Source: Micromonospora sp. C31
GTDB lineage: Bacteria; Actinomycetota; Actinomycetes; Mycobacteriales; Micromonosporaceae
Length of the DNA: 64,000 bases
Reading direction: 5' to 3'
Assembly (NCBI RefSeq): GCF_018070575.1
Contig: NZ_JAGPXN010000018.1
Location: 62,001-126,000, forward strand
This document shows, piece by piece, positions 22,257-33,400 of the stretch. The notes below the pieces were generated by a model. The model made no database searches. It saw only the letters and a list, made by a program, of their open reading frames with translations, and had not been told where the DNA came from. The translations under genes and the position numbers were made by a program. Each line of letters begins with the position of its first letter. Position 1 is the stretch's first letter.

Positions 22257-24421
22257 CCGCGGTCGCCGAGGCGGTCGCCGCGGCCGGGCTGGTGACCGAT
22301 CATCCCGGGGCAACGCCACCGATGACCTACAACGTGCTGCTGCGGGTGCCCGCCGGCTCCGCCGCCGGTGTGCCGACGACGGTGCGGGGAACCCTGCAGA
22401 ACCGTGTGGGCGGCCGTCGCACCCCGACCTCACGGCCGACGCTGTCGCTGTTCCTGGGGCCGGGCGCGACGCTGCGCGGGATCGCGTACTGGCTGACGAG
22501 GACGGTCCGGCCGAGCGGCGCACCGGACGCCACCCCGTACGACGAGATGCGCGTGGCCCGCGCCCTGTGGGCCTGGAACCGCGACTACCTGGCCGCGCTC
22601 GGCGGGCAGGCCGCCTGGCGTACGGGCCTGTGGCTGCCGGTGCCGGTGGAGACCGCGGCGGACGGCGCCCAGTGGGTGACCGACTGGGACACCGTGGCCG
22701 GCTGGGCCGACGGCCTGCCCACCGGGCTCCCGCCGTCGCTCGACGCGCCCGCCCAGCACCTGCCGGTTCCGGACCCGGTCGCCCTCACCGCGGAGGTGAC
22801 CGCCTGGCTGGCCGGCCGGGACCTGGCCGAGGTCGCCGACGTCGTCGAGCGGGACCTGGTCGGCAACCCGTTCGAGGCGGTGTTCCGGATCGTGGAGATC
22901 CTGGGCCGGATCCAGGCTCACGACGCGGAGGACGCCGTCGAGCTGGCGGCCACGGTCATCGGCCGGCTCGCCGGCGACGAACTGGCGACCCTCGCCGGGG
23001 TGACCGCCGGGCACGCGCTGCTGCGCCGCCTGTGGTTTCTCGTCGGCCCGGCCGACGACGGCGACGCCGAGGAGGCCCGCGACGCCCTCGGCCCCGCGCT
23101 CGGGCTGACCCGCACCGGCTCGGGCGCGTGGCAGCCGCCGGACGTGGTCGGTCCCACGGTGGTTCCCGACGAGCTGCCTGCCGTCCCGCCGGCACCGCCG
23201 GTCAGGGGGCGGAAGCCGGCGCCGCAGGGCCTGGTGGCACCCTGGAGACAGCCCACCGAGAACCCCGGCGGCCGGCACACCATGGTCCTGGGCCGGGACC
23301 TGTGCATCGGCGTCACCGACAGCTACACCCAGCGGAACGGGACCAGTTGGACCGGCCCCGCCTACGCCGGGCGGCTCGACCCGGCCCGGTTCATCCGGGA
23401 CAACGCCGCGACGATCGGGCTCACCACCGCGTCGGAGCGCGCCCGGCTGCGGGTCACCGAGCTGATCGCGCCCAACGAGGGACGGCTGGACGCCGCGCGC
23501 GCCGCGGACAAGGGCACGCTGTCCACCGGCATCCAGCAGTGGTCGGCGCACCTGAACGAGGAACTGCCCGTCCTGCTCGCCCGGTTCAAGCGCGCCGCGC
23601 CGGACCACTACGACCTCTTCTTCGGCATGTACGGGCTGGAGACCGAGCCGTGGTGGCGCGTCGGCGGCAAGGAGGCCGTGGCCGAGGTCGCCGACGCGGC
23701 GCAGGTCCGCGCGGCCAACCCGGAGGCGTTCGACGCCACCGGCGCGGCCCGGCAGGGCAAGGAGTACGCGCCGCGGTACGCGACGCTGTTCCGGGTTCCG
23801 CCCGGCGGCGGCCGGCAGCGGCTCCCGGAGCCACCGGACGCGGTCACCGAGGCGCTGCCTCGGCACGCGTTCTTCGGCGTGACCGCCAGGGGCAGGGCGT
23901 ACACGGTCGCCCCGCAGTGGTGCGGCCGGATCCGGCTGGCCTCGCTGTGCTCCGTGCCGTACGACGTGGTGCAGGTGTGGACGGCCGTGTGGCGGTTCGA
24001 GCGGCTCGCCCGCCAACCGTTGGGCAAGGCGAAGCTGCTGGTGCGCGATCGGCCGTACCGGATCCGTGACTTCGTCACCTCCGAGTACGCCGCCGCGCTC
24101 GTCATCGACCAGCACATCAACGCGCCGTTCTGGGTGACCGAGGCGATCGACCGGGCGATCAACCGTACCGAGCGGGCCGTCGCCCGGATGGCCGAGCCGA
24201 TGCGCACGGAGCTGCGCCCGTTCGACGAGGGCGCCTCCGGTGCGCTGCGCGCGCCCTGGCTGCGGCTGTTCCAGATCAACTATCTCGCCGAACGCAACCT
24301 CGTCGGCAAGCCGGACCGGGACATGCGGATCACCGGCCTGCACGACCGTTTCGACGAATCCAACGGCTGGGCCGGGCTCGACCCCGAGCCCGGAAGCTTC
24401 GCGGGGTGGGTGGGTCCATGA
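22253..24421 (+). CDS. Lysozyme-domain protein of the giant-protein locus
   Basis: A 722-residue protein with GTG start overlapping the leader ORF. A lysozyme-like segment spans about residues 345-470: GVTDSYTQRNG, then APNEGRLDAARAADKG, LSTGIQQWS and YDLFFGMYGLE. This pattern (Glu near residue 408 followed by DAxxxxDxG...S.GixQW) is seen in phage-tail and LysM-associated lysozyme domains that cut the peptidoglycan glycan strand. The N-terminal 330 residues and the C-terminal 250 residues are unrecognised. There is no signal peptide or membrane segment. The stop overlaps the start of the giant gene (ATGA). Family assignment is by motif only. Confidence 0.7.
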   Translation: MTAVAEAVAAAGLVTDHPGATPPMTYNVLLRVPAGSAAGVPTTVRGTLQNRVGGRRTPTSRPTLSLFLGPGATLRGIAYWLTRTVRPSGAPDATPYDEMRVARALWAWNRDYLAALGGQAAWRTGLWLPVPVETAADGAQWVTDWDTVAGWADGLPTGLPPSLDAPAQHLPVPDPVALTAEVTAWLAGRDLAEVADVVERDLVGNPFEAVFRIVEILGRIQAHDAEDAVELAATVIGRLAGDELATLAGVTAGHALLRRLWFLVGPADDGDAEEARDALGPALGLTRTGSGAWQPPDVVGPTVVPDELPAVPPAPPVRGRKPAPQGLVAPWRQPTENPGGRHTMVLGRDLCIGVTDSYTQRNGTSWTGPAYAGRLDPARFIRDNAATIGLTTASERARLRVTELIAPNEGRLDAARAADKGTLSTGIQQWSAHLNEELPVLLARFKRAAPDHYDLFFGMYGLETEPWWRVGGKEAVAEVADAAQVRAANPEAFDATGAARQGKEYAPRYATLFRVPPGGGRQRLPEPPDAVTEALPRHAFFGVTARGRAYTVAPQWCGRIRLASLCSVPYDVVQVWTAVWRFERLARQPLGKAKLLVRDRPYRIRDFVTSEYAAALVIDQHINAPFWVTEAIDRAINRTERAVARMAEPMRTELRPFDEGASGALRAPWLRLFQINYLAERNLVGKPDRDMRITGLHDRFDESNGWAGLDPEPGSFAGWVGP

Positions 24422-27400
24422 TCAAGGTCGACGGCATTCCCGCCGAGGTCGAGGACCTCGGCATCGCGCTCGGGCTGCTGGCCCCGTCCAGCGGCGGCGT
24501 CCGGCTGGTCGAGGAGTTCTTCGCCGACCCGTGGACACGGGTCGGCAGGCTGGCCGCCGACGACGTGCAGCGCGCCGCGCTGGTGCGCGCCATCGAAGGG
24601 CTGCTGCCCTCGGCCCGGCCGCGCTTCGCGGCCGCCGGCCGGCCCGACCGGGTCACCAGGCACGTGCCGCTGCTGGCGGAGGGCGGCAAGGGCCAGGTCT
24701 ACCTGGTCGTCGAGCGCACCGGGCTGGCGGCCTCCGCCCCGCTGACCCTCGGGATCGAGGCCGAGGCCGAGGCCGGGCCGGTCGCCGGCGGCCCCGCGGT
24801 CACCGCCCGGCTCGACCTGCTCGTGGCGTCCGCCGGCGCCGTCACCCCCGTCGCCGCCAGCAGGACGCATCCGATCCGGCTGCGCGCGCGGGCGCCGCTC
24901 GGCGACACCGGCGCCAGCGTCGAGGCGGCCGTACTGCTGGTCGCCCCGCCCGACGAGGCGCTGAGCCGGGTCACCGTGACCGTCCGGGGCCTGCCCGGAG
25001 CCACCGAGCCGCTCGTGCTGGACCCGGCCGCCGGCAGCGCGCAGCTGGCCCTGCTCGTCACCGCGTTGCTGCGTCACGTCCTGGCGGAGGTGGGCGACGG
25101 CGTGCCCGCCCCGGTGCGGCTGGTCGCGGCCAACCTGCCCGGCCTGCTCGGCCTGGCCCCCGGCCTGGTGCCGCTGCCGCTGGGCGACCTGACCGACCCG
25201 GCGGCATTCCGGTCCTGGCTGGCCGCGCTGGTCGCCGTGCGAACCCCGGACGGTGAACCCGGCCTGGTCGGCTGGCTCGACTCGGTCGCCGGCCTGCTCG
25301 GCGCCGACCCGTCCAAGCGCACCGACCTGCCCACCGACGCCGACCCGCTGGTGATCCCCGTGGTGGCCGGCCCGCCCTCGGTCGATCTCACCGTGGCCGT
25401 GCGCGCCGAACCCGCCACCGGTGCCAGCACCCTCGTGGTCGGTGCCCGGGTCACCTACGTCGGCGACGGGGCGCTCGACGCGGTCGTGCGCGGCGACGCC
25501 GTACTGCTGGTGGTACCGCTGACCGGGTCGGCCCCGGTCACGCTCTTCGAACGCCTCGACGTGCTGGTCGCCGCGCCCGCCCACGGCGGCCGGCTCTTCC
25601 CGTCCCCAGGCGAGCCGGCCGGGGCCGTGCAGGTCGGCGGGCTGCGCGCCGGCCTGCGCTACCGGGCGGCCGGCGGGGCGATCACCCCGCTGCTGGAACT
25701 GCGCGACGTCACCGTCGCCATCGGCGACGACCCGCACCATCTCGAGCTGGTCGACCTGACCGACGCCCGGTCGTTGACCTCCGCCGCGCAGTCGCTGCTG
25801 GAGGAGGCCATCGAGACCGGGCTCGGCCCCGCCGCCGGCCCGGTCGCCGCGCTGCGGCGCCTGCTCGGGCTGGGCACCACCCCCGGCGTCGACCTCGGAC
25901 TGCTCACCACCGCGCCGACCCGCGCGCTGGCCGCCTACCACCGGCAGCTGCGCCAGGCACCCGACGGCTGGCCCGGCCTGCTGCGCGACGTGGCCCGGCT
26001 CGCGGGCACCGCCACGCCGGTGGTGACCGGTACCGGCACCCCGACCGATCCGTGGCGGGCCCCGCTGGACGCGTTGGCCGCCGCGCCGGGCGCCCCCGTG
26101 GCGCTGGACCTCGTCCTGTGGGACTCCGGCACCGCCGCCGCGCCCGTCGTCGAGCTCGGACTCGCCCTGCGCGGCGGCGCCCATGTCGATGCGAACCTGC
26201 CCTGGCGGGTGGACGTCCGCGCGGCGCTGGCCTCGATCCCGCTCGACGGGGCGGCCGGTCCGGCCTGGCTCGGCGGGGTCACCGCCACCGCCGTCTTCGA
26301 CCCGCCGGCCCTGGCCACCGACGCACCGGTACGCGTGTCCAGCGACGGCGTCCGCCTCGACGTCGCGTGGTCGCTCGGGTCGCCGATGGCGGTCACCGCG
26401 ACCGTCGACGACCTCGCCGTCACCGTGGACGGGTCGTCCCACCTGCTGGGCGACCTCACCCTGCCGCCCGCCGGTCCGATCGACCCCGGCCGGCCCGATC
26501 TCGGCCTCGGCATCGACCCCGCCGCACTGTGGGGCGCCGCCCGCGGTCTGCTCGCCCGCGTCGCCGAGTCGTGGGCCGGCCCGACCGCCCGCGACCTGCT
26601 GGCGCTGGTCGGCGTCGCCGGGCCGGGCACCACCGGCCCGCTGGCCGGCCTGCCGCCGCTGCTGCCCCCGGACCCGACCGACCTGTCGTCGCTGCTGGCC
26701 GACCCCGGCACCGCGCTGCGCCGATGGCTCGCCGGCCTGGCCCGCGACGAGGCCGCTCGCACCGACGACGGAACGCCGTACCTGGTGACGCTGCTGCGGC
26801 TGGTGCAGGCCGCGCTGACCGACCGGCTGCCCGCCCTGCCCGGTCAGGACCTGCCGCAGGTCGACCTGCCCGTCTCCGGCGGCGGCACCGAGGCGGCGCC
26901 CTGGCGGGTGCCGATCCACCGCGCCGGCGACGACGAGGTGGAGGTCCTCGCCTGGCTGGCGCCGCAGGGCCCGCCGGCGCAGTGGGCGATCGCGCCGCTG
27001 GTCGACCGGTTCGCCGACGTCGAGGACGACGGTCCGCAGGAGCGCGACGCGATCCCCGTCACCGGGGCCGACGTCGTCGCGGCGGCCGCGGCCGCCGGGG
27101 CGTACCTGCCGGAGATCGCCGACGTCCTCGACGGTGTCGACGCGACCCACGCCGCGGCGGCGCTCGGGGCACTGGCCGGCGTACTCACCGAGGGTGACGG
27201 GCTGGTGCCCGCCAGCGCCGCGCTGCCCGCCGAGGCCGGCTGGCGGACCGGCACCCCGGTCGCCGCCACCCACGACACCCTCACCACCGCGCCGGCAGCC
27301 CTCGCCCAGCTCCGCGACGAGATCGCCGCCCGCACCGCCGCCGCCGGCGACGACTGGGCCGTACTGCTGCTCGCGCCGCGGCTGGCCGGGTCGCGCCCCT

Positions 27401-30400
27401 GGGCCGACCTGCTCGCCGACGTGGCGCCCGACCAGGTCGCCGCCGTGAACCTGGGGGTCCCCGGCACCCCGCCCCACCTCGTCGACCTCGGCACGCTGCC
27501 CACCGCCCGCTGGTACGTGGTGGACCTCGCCGACGACGGCACGCTGCCCGCCGCCACCGCGCTCGCCGCCCTGCGGCACGTGCAGGACGCGGTGCGCACG
27601 GTCCGGCCCGGTGTACGCACGATCCTGGTCGGACACTCCTACCTGGGGCTGGTCGCCCGACAGGTCGCGGCGGCAGTCCCCGCACAGGTGCTCGGCCTGA
27701 TCACCGTCGGCACCGCGTTCGACGGCGCCCTGCTGCCGCTGGACGCGCCGGCGGTGGCCGAGGGGGTGCGGCTGGTCGGCGTGCTGGCTCCGACCGGCCT
27801 GCCGACCGCGCCGCTGCTCGACGCCGCCCTGCACCTCCAGCGCCGGCTGCTCGACGGCTACGCCGCCGGGGAGCCCGGCGCGCAGGCCCGCCCCTGCCCG
27901 CTGCCCGCCGCCGCGTTCGCCCGCTGGCTCGGTGCGCCCGTGGACCTGCGCGGTGTGCCGGCGCTCGCGCTGTACGGCAGCCTCGGTGACGTCGACGGCA
28001 GCGGGGGAGCGGGTGACCTGCGTTCGGCGCTCGTCGCCGCACTGGCCACGCACACCGTCGAGGAGGCCGGGCCGGCCGCGCCGCCCACCCACGCGGTCGC
28101 CGCGCTGCGGCTCGCCCTCGATCTGGGCGCCCCGGCGGTCGGCGATCCCGACGTCGACGTCGACGTACGCCTCGGACTCGGCGCCGTCGCGCTCGATCCG
28201 GCGGCGCCGGCCGAGCCCTGCACCGCGCAGGTCCGCATCCGCGTCGCCCGCCCCGACGGGTGGCTGCTCGGCGGGCCCGGCACCGGCACCCCGAAACCGG
28301 CCCGCATCCGTGCCCTCACCGTTCGCGCCACCGTGCGCGCCGGCACCGCCGGCCCGGTCACCGACGTCGACGTGGTGCTGCACGACGCCGCCCTGCGCGG
28401 CGAGTCGGCCACCGCCGTCGACCTGGCCGACCCCCGGTCGCCCGAACTGCTCGACGCCCTGGTGCAGGAACTGGACCGGGTGGCCGCCGCCAACGGCCGG
28501 CTGGCCCGGCTGCTGAACGAGCTCGCCGCCCTCGGCGTCGTGCACCGCGCCGCGTCCGGGCGGCCGGCCGCCGTGCTCGCCGACGCGATCGCCGCGCTGC
28601 GCACCGACGCCACCGGCTGGCTGGCGCCCCGGCTGCCGGCGCTGGTCGACCGGGCCGCCGGACTGCTCGGCCTGGTGCGCGACGGGGCCGCCGGCGGCGG
28701 CACCTGGCGGCGTCACCTCGCCGGGTCGCCGGTGGAACTGGTGCTCCAGGCCCAGCCGTGGCGGCTCACCGCCCGTACCACCGGCACCGGCCTGCGGCTC
28801 GGTCACGGCGCCACCCTCACCGGCTCCTCGACCGTGGCGCTGGCCGACCCCACGCCGCAGGTACGGGCCGCGCTCGCGGTCGGCGGCGTCACCCTCACCC
28901 GGGCCGACGGCGCAGCGGCGCTGGCCGCGCCCTGGCTGCCCGAACCGGTCCGGCTGTCACCGGCCGGCCCGGACCTGCCCGCCCGGCTCGCCCCGCTGCT
29001 GCCCCGGCTGCTCGTCGGCGGGGCGCTCGGCGTCCTGCTCGAACAACTCACCGGCGACGACCTGCGGCTGGCCTCCCTCGACGGGCTGCTGACCGACCCG
29101 GCCGCCTGGCTGCGGCACACCTTCGCCGGCACGCCCGGCGCGCCGCCGCAGGCCGCGCCGCTGGCCGGACTGCTGCGACTGGCCGCGGCCCCGCTGGGCC
29201 TGGCGGCCGACCCCGCGCACGCCCTCACCCTGCCCGGCGGCGTCACCGTCGACCTGCTCGACGTCGGTACGTCGGAGGAGCAGGCGCTGCGACTGGTGGT
29301 CGGCACGGACAGCCCGATCGTGCTCTGGACCGACGACGCCGGCCCGGCGACCCTCGACCTCGCGCTGCGACTGGACGTCGACGGCGCCCGGCAGGTGCAG
29401 CCGGGCGGCGAGCTGATCCTGCACCTGCCGCTGCCCGGCGACTGGGGCGCGCTCGACCTGCGGCTGGCCGCCGACGCAGCGGGCCTGTCCGTGGCCGTCG
29501 CCCCGGCCGCGCTGGGCGCCACGGTCACCCTGCTGCCGGCGGTGAGTGGCCTCGACGCGCTGGTGGAGGCCGCCGGGGCGCGACTGCTGCCGGAGGTTCT
29601 CGACCGGCTCGTCGAGGGTGTCGGCGCGCGCAGCCCACGCCCCGCCGCGCTCGACGACGCGCTCACCGTCGCCGCCGCGCTCGGCGTCTACGATCCGGCC
29701 GCCGCGCCGCACGGGTTCGCCGCCCGCACCGGCGCGCTCGCCGACCTCGCCCGGGACCTGGCCGCCGGGACCCTCGCCGGCGCCGGCGCGGTCGCCGCGC
29801 CCGCCGTCGTGGCGCTGCTGCGCCGCGTCCTGGGCGCCGCCCAGGTGCCCCAACCGGCCACCCCGGGCGAGGTCGTGGTGCAGGTCGGTGTGCTCGGCGG
29901 CACCGTCGAGCTGCGCACCGACCTGGCAGCCTCGCCGCCGGCGCTGCGGCTGTCCGTACGGGACGTCACGGCCGGCGCGGTCACCGCCGACGTGGTGGTC
30001 GGCTACGCCCACCCGCACGTCACCGCGCAACTGGCCGCCCGCGCGTACGTCGACACCGGGCTCGGGGTGACCCTGCGTGCCCGGCTGTCCGCGCAGGCCA
30101 CCGCGGCGGGCCTGGCCGTGCGGCTGGGCCTGCTCGGCAGCGACGACGCCGGCACCGGCGAGCTGGACGTCCAGCTCGCGCCGGCGGTGCGGCTGCCCGG
30201 GCCGGCCGAGCTGACGCAGCTCGCCCAGCGGCTGGTCGTGCCGATGGCCGGTACGCTCGCGCTGCGCGCCGCCGAACCCTGGCTGCGCCGGCCGCTGTGG
30301 CCCGGCGGGCGGACCGCGGCGCAGATCCTCACCGGGGCCGGCGTGGCCGTCGACACCCCCGACGGGATGCGGATGGTCGCCGACCTGCCCACTCCCGTCG

Positions 30401-33400
30401 GGCTGCTGCGCGGGGCCCTCGACACCGTCGCCGGGGTGCCGGTGCCGGTGCCGGGCGGGCTGGCCCTGTCGGTGCTCACCGATGGCGTCCGCTACGGCGT
30501 CGTGCTGCGCGGCGAGCTGGCCCTGCCCACCGGCGACACCGCCGTGCACCTGCGCTTCGGGCTGCCCGACAGCGTCGACGCCGGCTGGGGCCAGGCCGGC
30601 CGGGGCGTCGGCGTGCTCCTGCTGGACCTCACCGACCCCGCCGCGCCGCAGCTGCGGCCGGTGCTGCGGCTGGGCGGGCTCGGCATCCGGGTGGCCGCCG
30701 CGAGGTCCGGCAAGGCGCTGGTCGAGACCGGCGGATTCCGCCTCGGCGCCGTCGCCGCCCACGTCCGTGCCGACCTGGCACTGACCGGCACGGCGGCGCT
30801 GGGCCGGCCGGCCGTGGTCGACGGCGCGGTGATGCTCGACGGGCTGGGCTTCCCGATGGCCCCCGGCGGCGGCGGGTCCAACCCGGTCGCGGCGTCGCTG
30901 TTGCAGACCGGTGGCGGCGGCGACGCGACCCCGGCGAATCCGCCCCTGGACGTGCTGGTCGCCCGCGGCGGCGGCCGGTGGCTGGTGCTGTTCGGTGGGA
31001 AGACCGAGGCCCGGTTCGAGATCAACCGGAGCTACGGCCCGCTGCACATCGCCGAACTGGCGCTGCTGTACAAGGCGGCCACCTCCGGGCCGGGCAAGGT
31101 CGGGGTCTCCGTCGACGGCGGGGTCTCCGTCGCCGGGCTCACCCTCGACGTCGACGACCTGTCGCTGCTGGTGCCGCTGCGCAACCCGACGGACCTCAGC
31201 GCCTGGGAGGTGGACCTGGCGGGCCTGTCCGTGTCGTTCAGCTCGCCCGGGGTGTCGGTCGCGGGCGGGCTGGTCAAGGTCACCGGCGCCAACGGCGTGC
31301 AGTACGACGGCATGCTCTCGGTCGACCTGGCCGGGCGCGGCCTGACCGCCGTCGGCTCGTACGCCCGGCCCCGTGACGACCTGGGCGACTACACGTCACT
31401 GTTCGTGTTCCTGTCCGCCGGGTTCCCGCTCGGCGGCCCGCCGTACCTGTACGTCCTGGGCCTCGCCGGTGGCGCCGGCTACAACCGCCGGCTGATGGTA
31501 CCCCGCGATCCGCAGGGCGTGCCGGCGTTCCCGCTGGTGAAGGCCATCGACGACGGCGGCTTCGGCGGCTCCGGCGGCCCGATGGGGGCGCTGGCCCGGA
31601 TGTCGAAGGACATCCCGCCGGCCCGGGGCGCGTTCTGGCTCGCGGCCGGTGTGAAGTTCTCCACCTTCCAGCTGCTGCACACCACCGCCCTGGCCTACGT
31701 CTCCGCCGACCGGGGCCTGGAGGTCGGCCTGCTCGGCCTCATGCGCATGGCGTTGCCCGACACCCAGTCCGCGGTGGTGAACCTGGAGCTGGCCCTGGCC
31801 GCCCGGTACAGCACGGTCGACAAGGTGCTGTCCGTCCGGGCGGCGCTGACCCGCAACTCGTGGCTGCTCAGCCGCGACTGTCAGGTCACCGGCGGATTCG
31901 CCTTCGTGGTGTGGTTCGACCGGCCGGAGGTGCTGCTCTCCATCGGCGGCTACCACCCTCGGTTCAACAAGCCCGCGCACTACCCGGACGTGCCCCGGGT
32001 CGGGTTCCACTGGTCCGTCGGCGGCGGCGTCGTGGTCAAGGGCGAGGCGTACTTCACCCTCACCCCGTCGGCGGTGATGCTCGGCGGCCGGCTGGAGGCG
32101 TCCTACGACCGCTCACCCGTACGGGTCTGGTTCATCGCCGCCCTCGACGTGTTCCTGCGGTGGGACCCGCTGACCTACGACATCACCGCCAGCGTGAGCG
32201 TCGGTGCCCGCTTCACCATCAAGGTGTGCTTCTTCGCCTGCGTCCGGATCAAGGTCAGCGTCTCCCTCGGCGCGCGGGTACGCATCCAGGGCCCGCCGCT
32301 GCACGGCACCGTCACGGTCGACCTGGCCATCGCCTCGGTCACCGTCAGGTTCGGCAGGGCGCAGCCGCAGCCCTTCCTCGACTGGAACCAGGTCAGCGTC
32401 AAGTACCTCGGCGGCGGTGACGCGGCCCGCCCGGCCACCAGCGGCACCGTCACCGCCGGCACCCTGCCGCCGGCGGTCGGCAGCCGCCCCGACGGCACCG
32501 CGGAGCGCCCGTGGTCGGTGGCGCCGGAGTTCGCGGTCCGGGTCGAGTCGCTGATGCCGCTGTACGCGTGGCGGCTGGCCGGCAGCGGCCGCGCCGACGA
32601 CCACACCGACGGGCGGGAGGTCGACGTCGTCCCCGCCGGGTCGAAGATGGGCAGGACCCGCGCGATCCTGGTCGTCACGGTCGAACAGCGCGTCGGCGCC
32701 AACTGGCCCTCCGTGCCGGCCGCGCAGCTGCAGTCGCTGCGGCTGTCCACCGCCACCGCCGGATTCCCGGGCGGCCTGTGGGACAGTGCCCTCGCCGGCA
32801 CGGCGCAGGGCGGCGTCACGCCCACCATGGTCCGGGCCCTGTCGTCGGTCGGCCTGGCCGCCCCGATCACCGTCTCCGAGGCGACCGGCGCGCTGCCGGA
32901 CGTGGCCCTGGCCACGATGATCGAGGAGGAGACGCAGCGGCACCTTCCGCTGTCGGTTCCCGGCGCCGCCGCGCCGGCGCCGTCGGTGCTGCGCCTGCGC
33001 GGTGCCACCGCCCCGGCCGGGACCGCCGCGACCTCGACCCGCCGCGCCGCGGCGGCACCGGCCGGGCCGAGGCTGCGCGCGACCGTCTCCGCCGACCAGC
33101 ACCGGGGCGCGGCGCGGGCCGGTCTTCGCGCCGCCGCCCGGGCCCACCCGGGACAGGACAGCGGCGCGGCCCTGCCGGTGGGCGGCACCCAGGTCTGGGA
33201 CACCTCCGGTGCCGGCGGGCTGCGGCTGCGCCTCGACGAGGCATCGGCGTCGCTGCGGCTGGTCACCTTCACCGGCACGGGCGCGCCGCTCAGCGACGGC
33301 CCGGCCCGCTCGGGCGCCCGGGTGCCCGCCGACGCCGCCCGCGCGGTGGTGACCCCGGCGCCCGGTGCCGCCGCCGGTTGGGCCGCCGACACGCCGCTGG

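Noticed and set aside
24280..28806. 1508-codon minus-strand open frame opposite the giant gene
   Set aside because: Gly/Arg/Gln/His-rich antisense shadow without motifs; the plus strand has overlap-coupled genes with protein-like composition.
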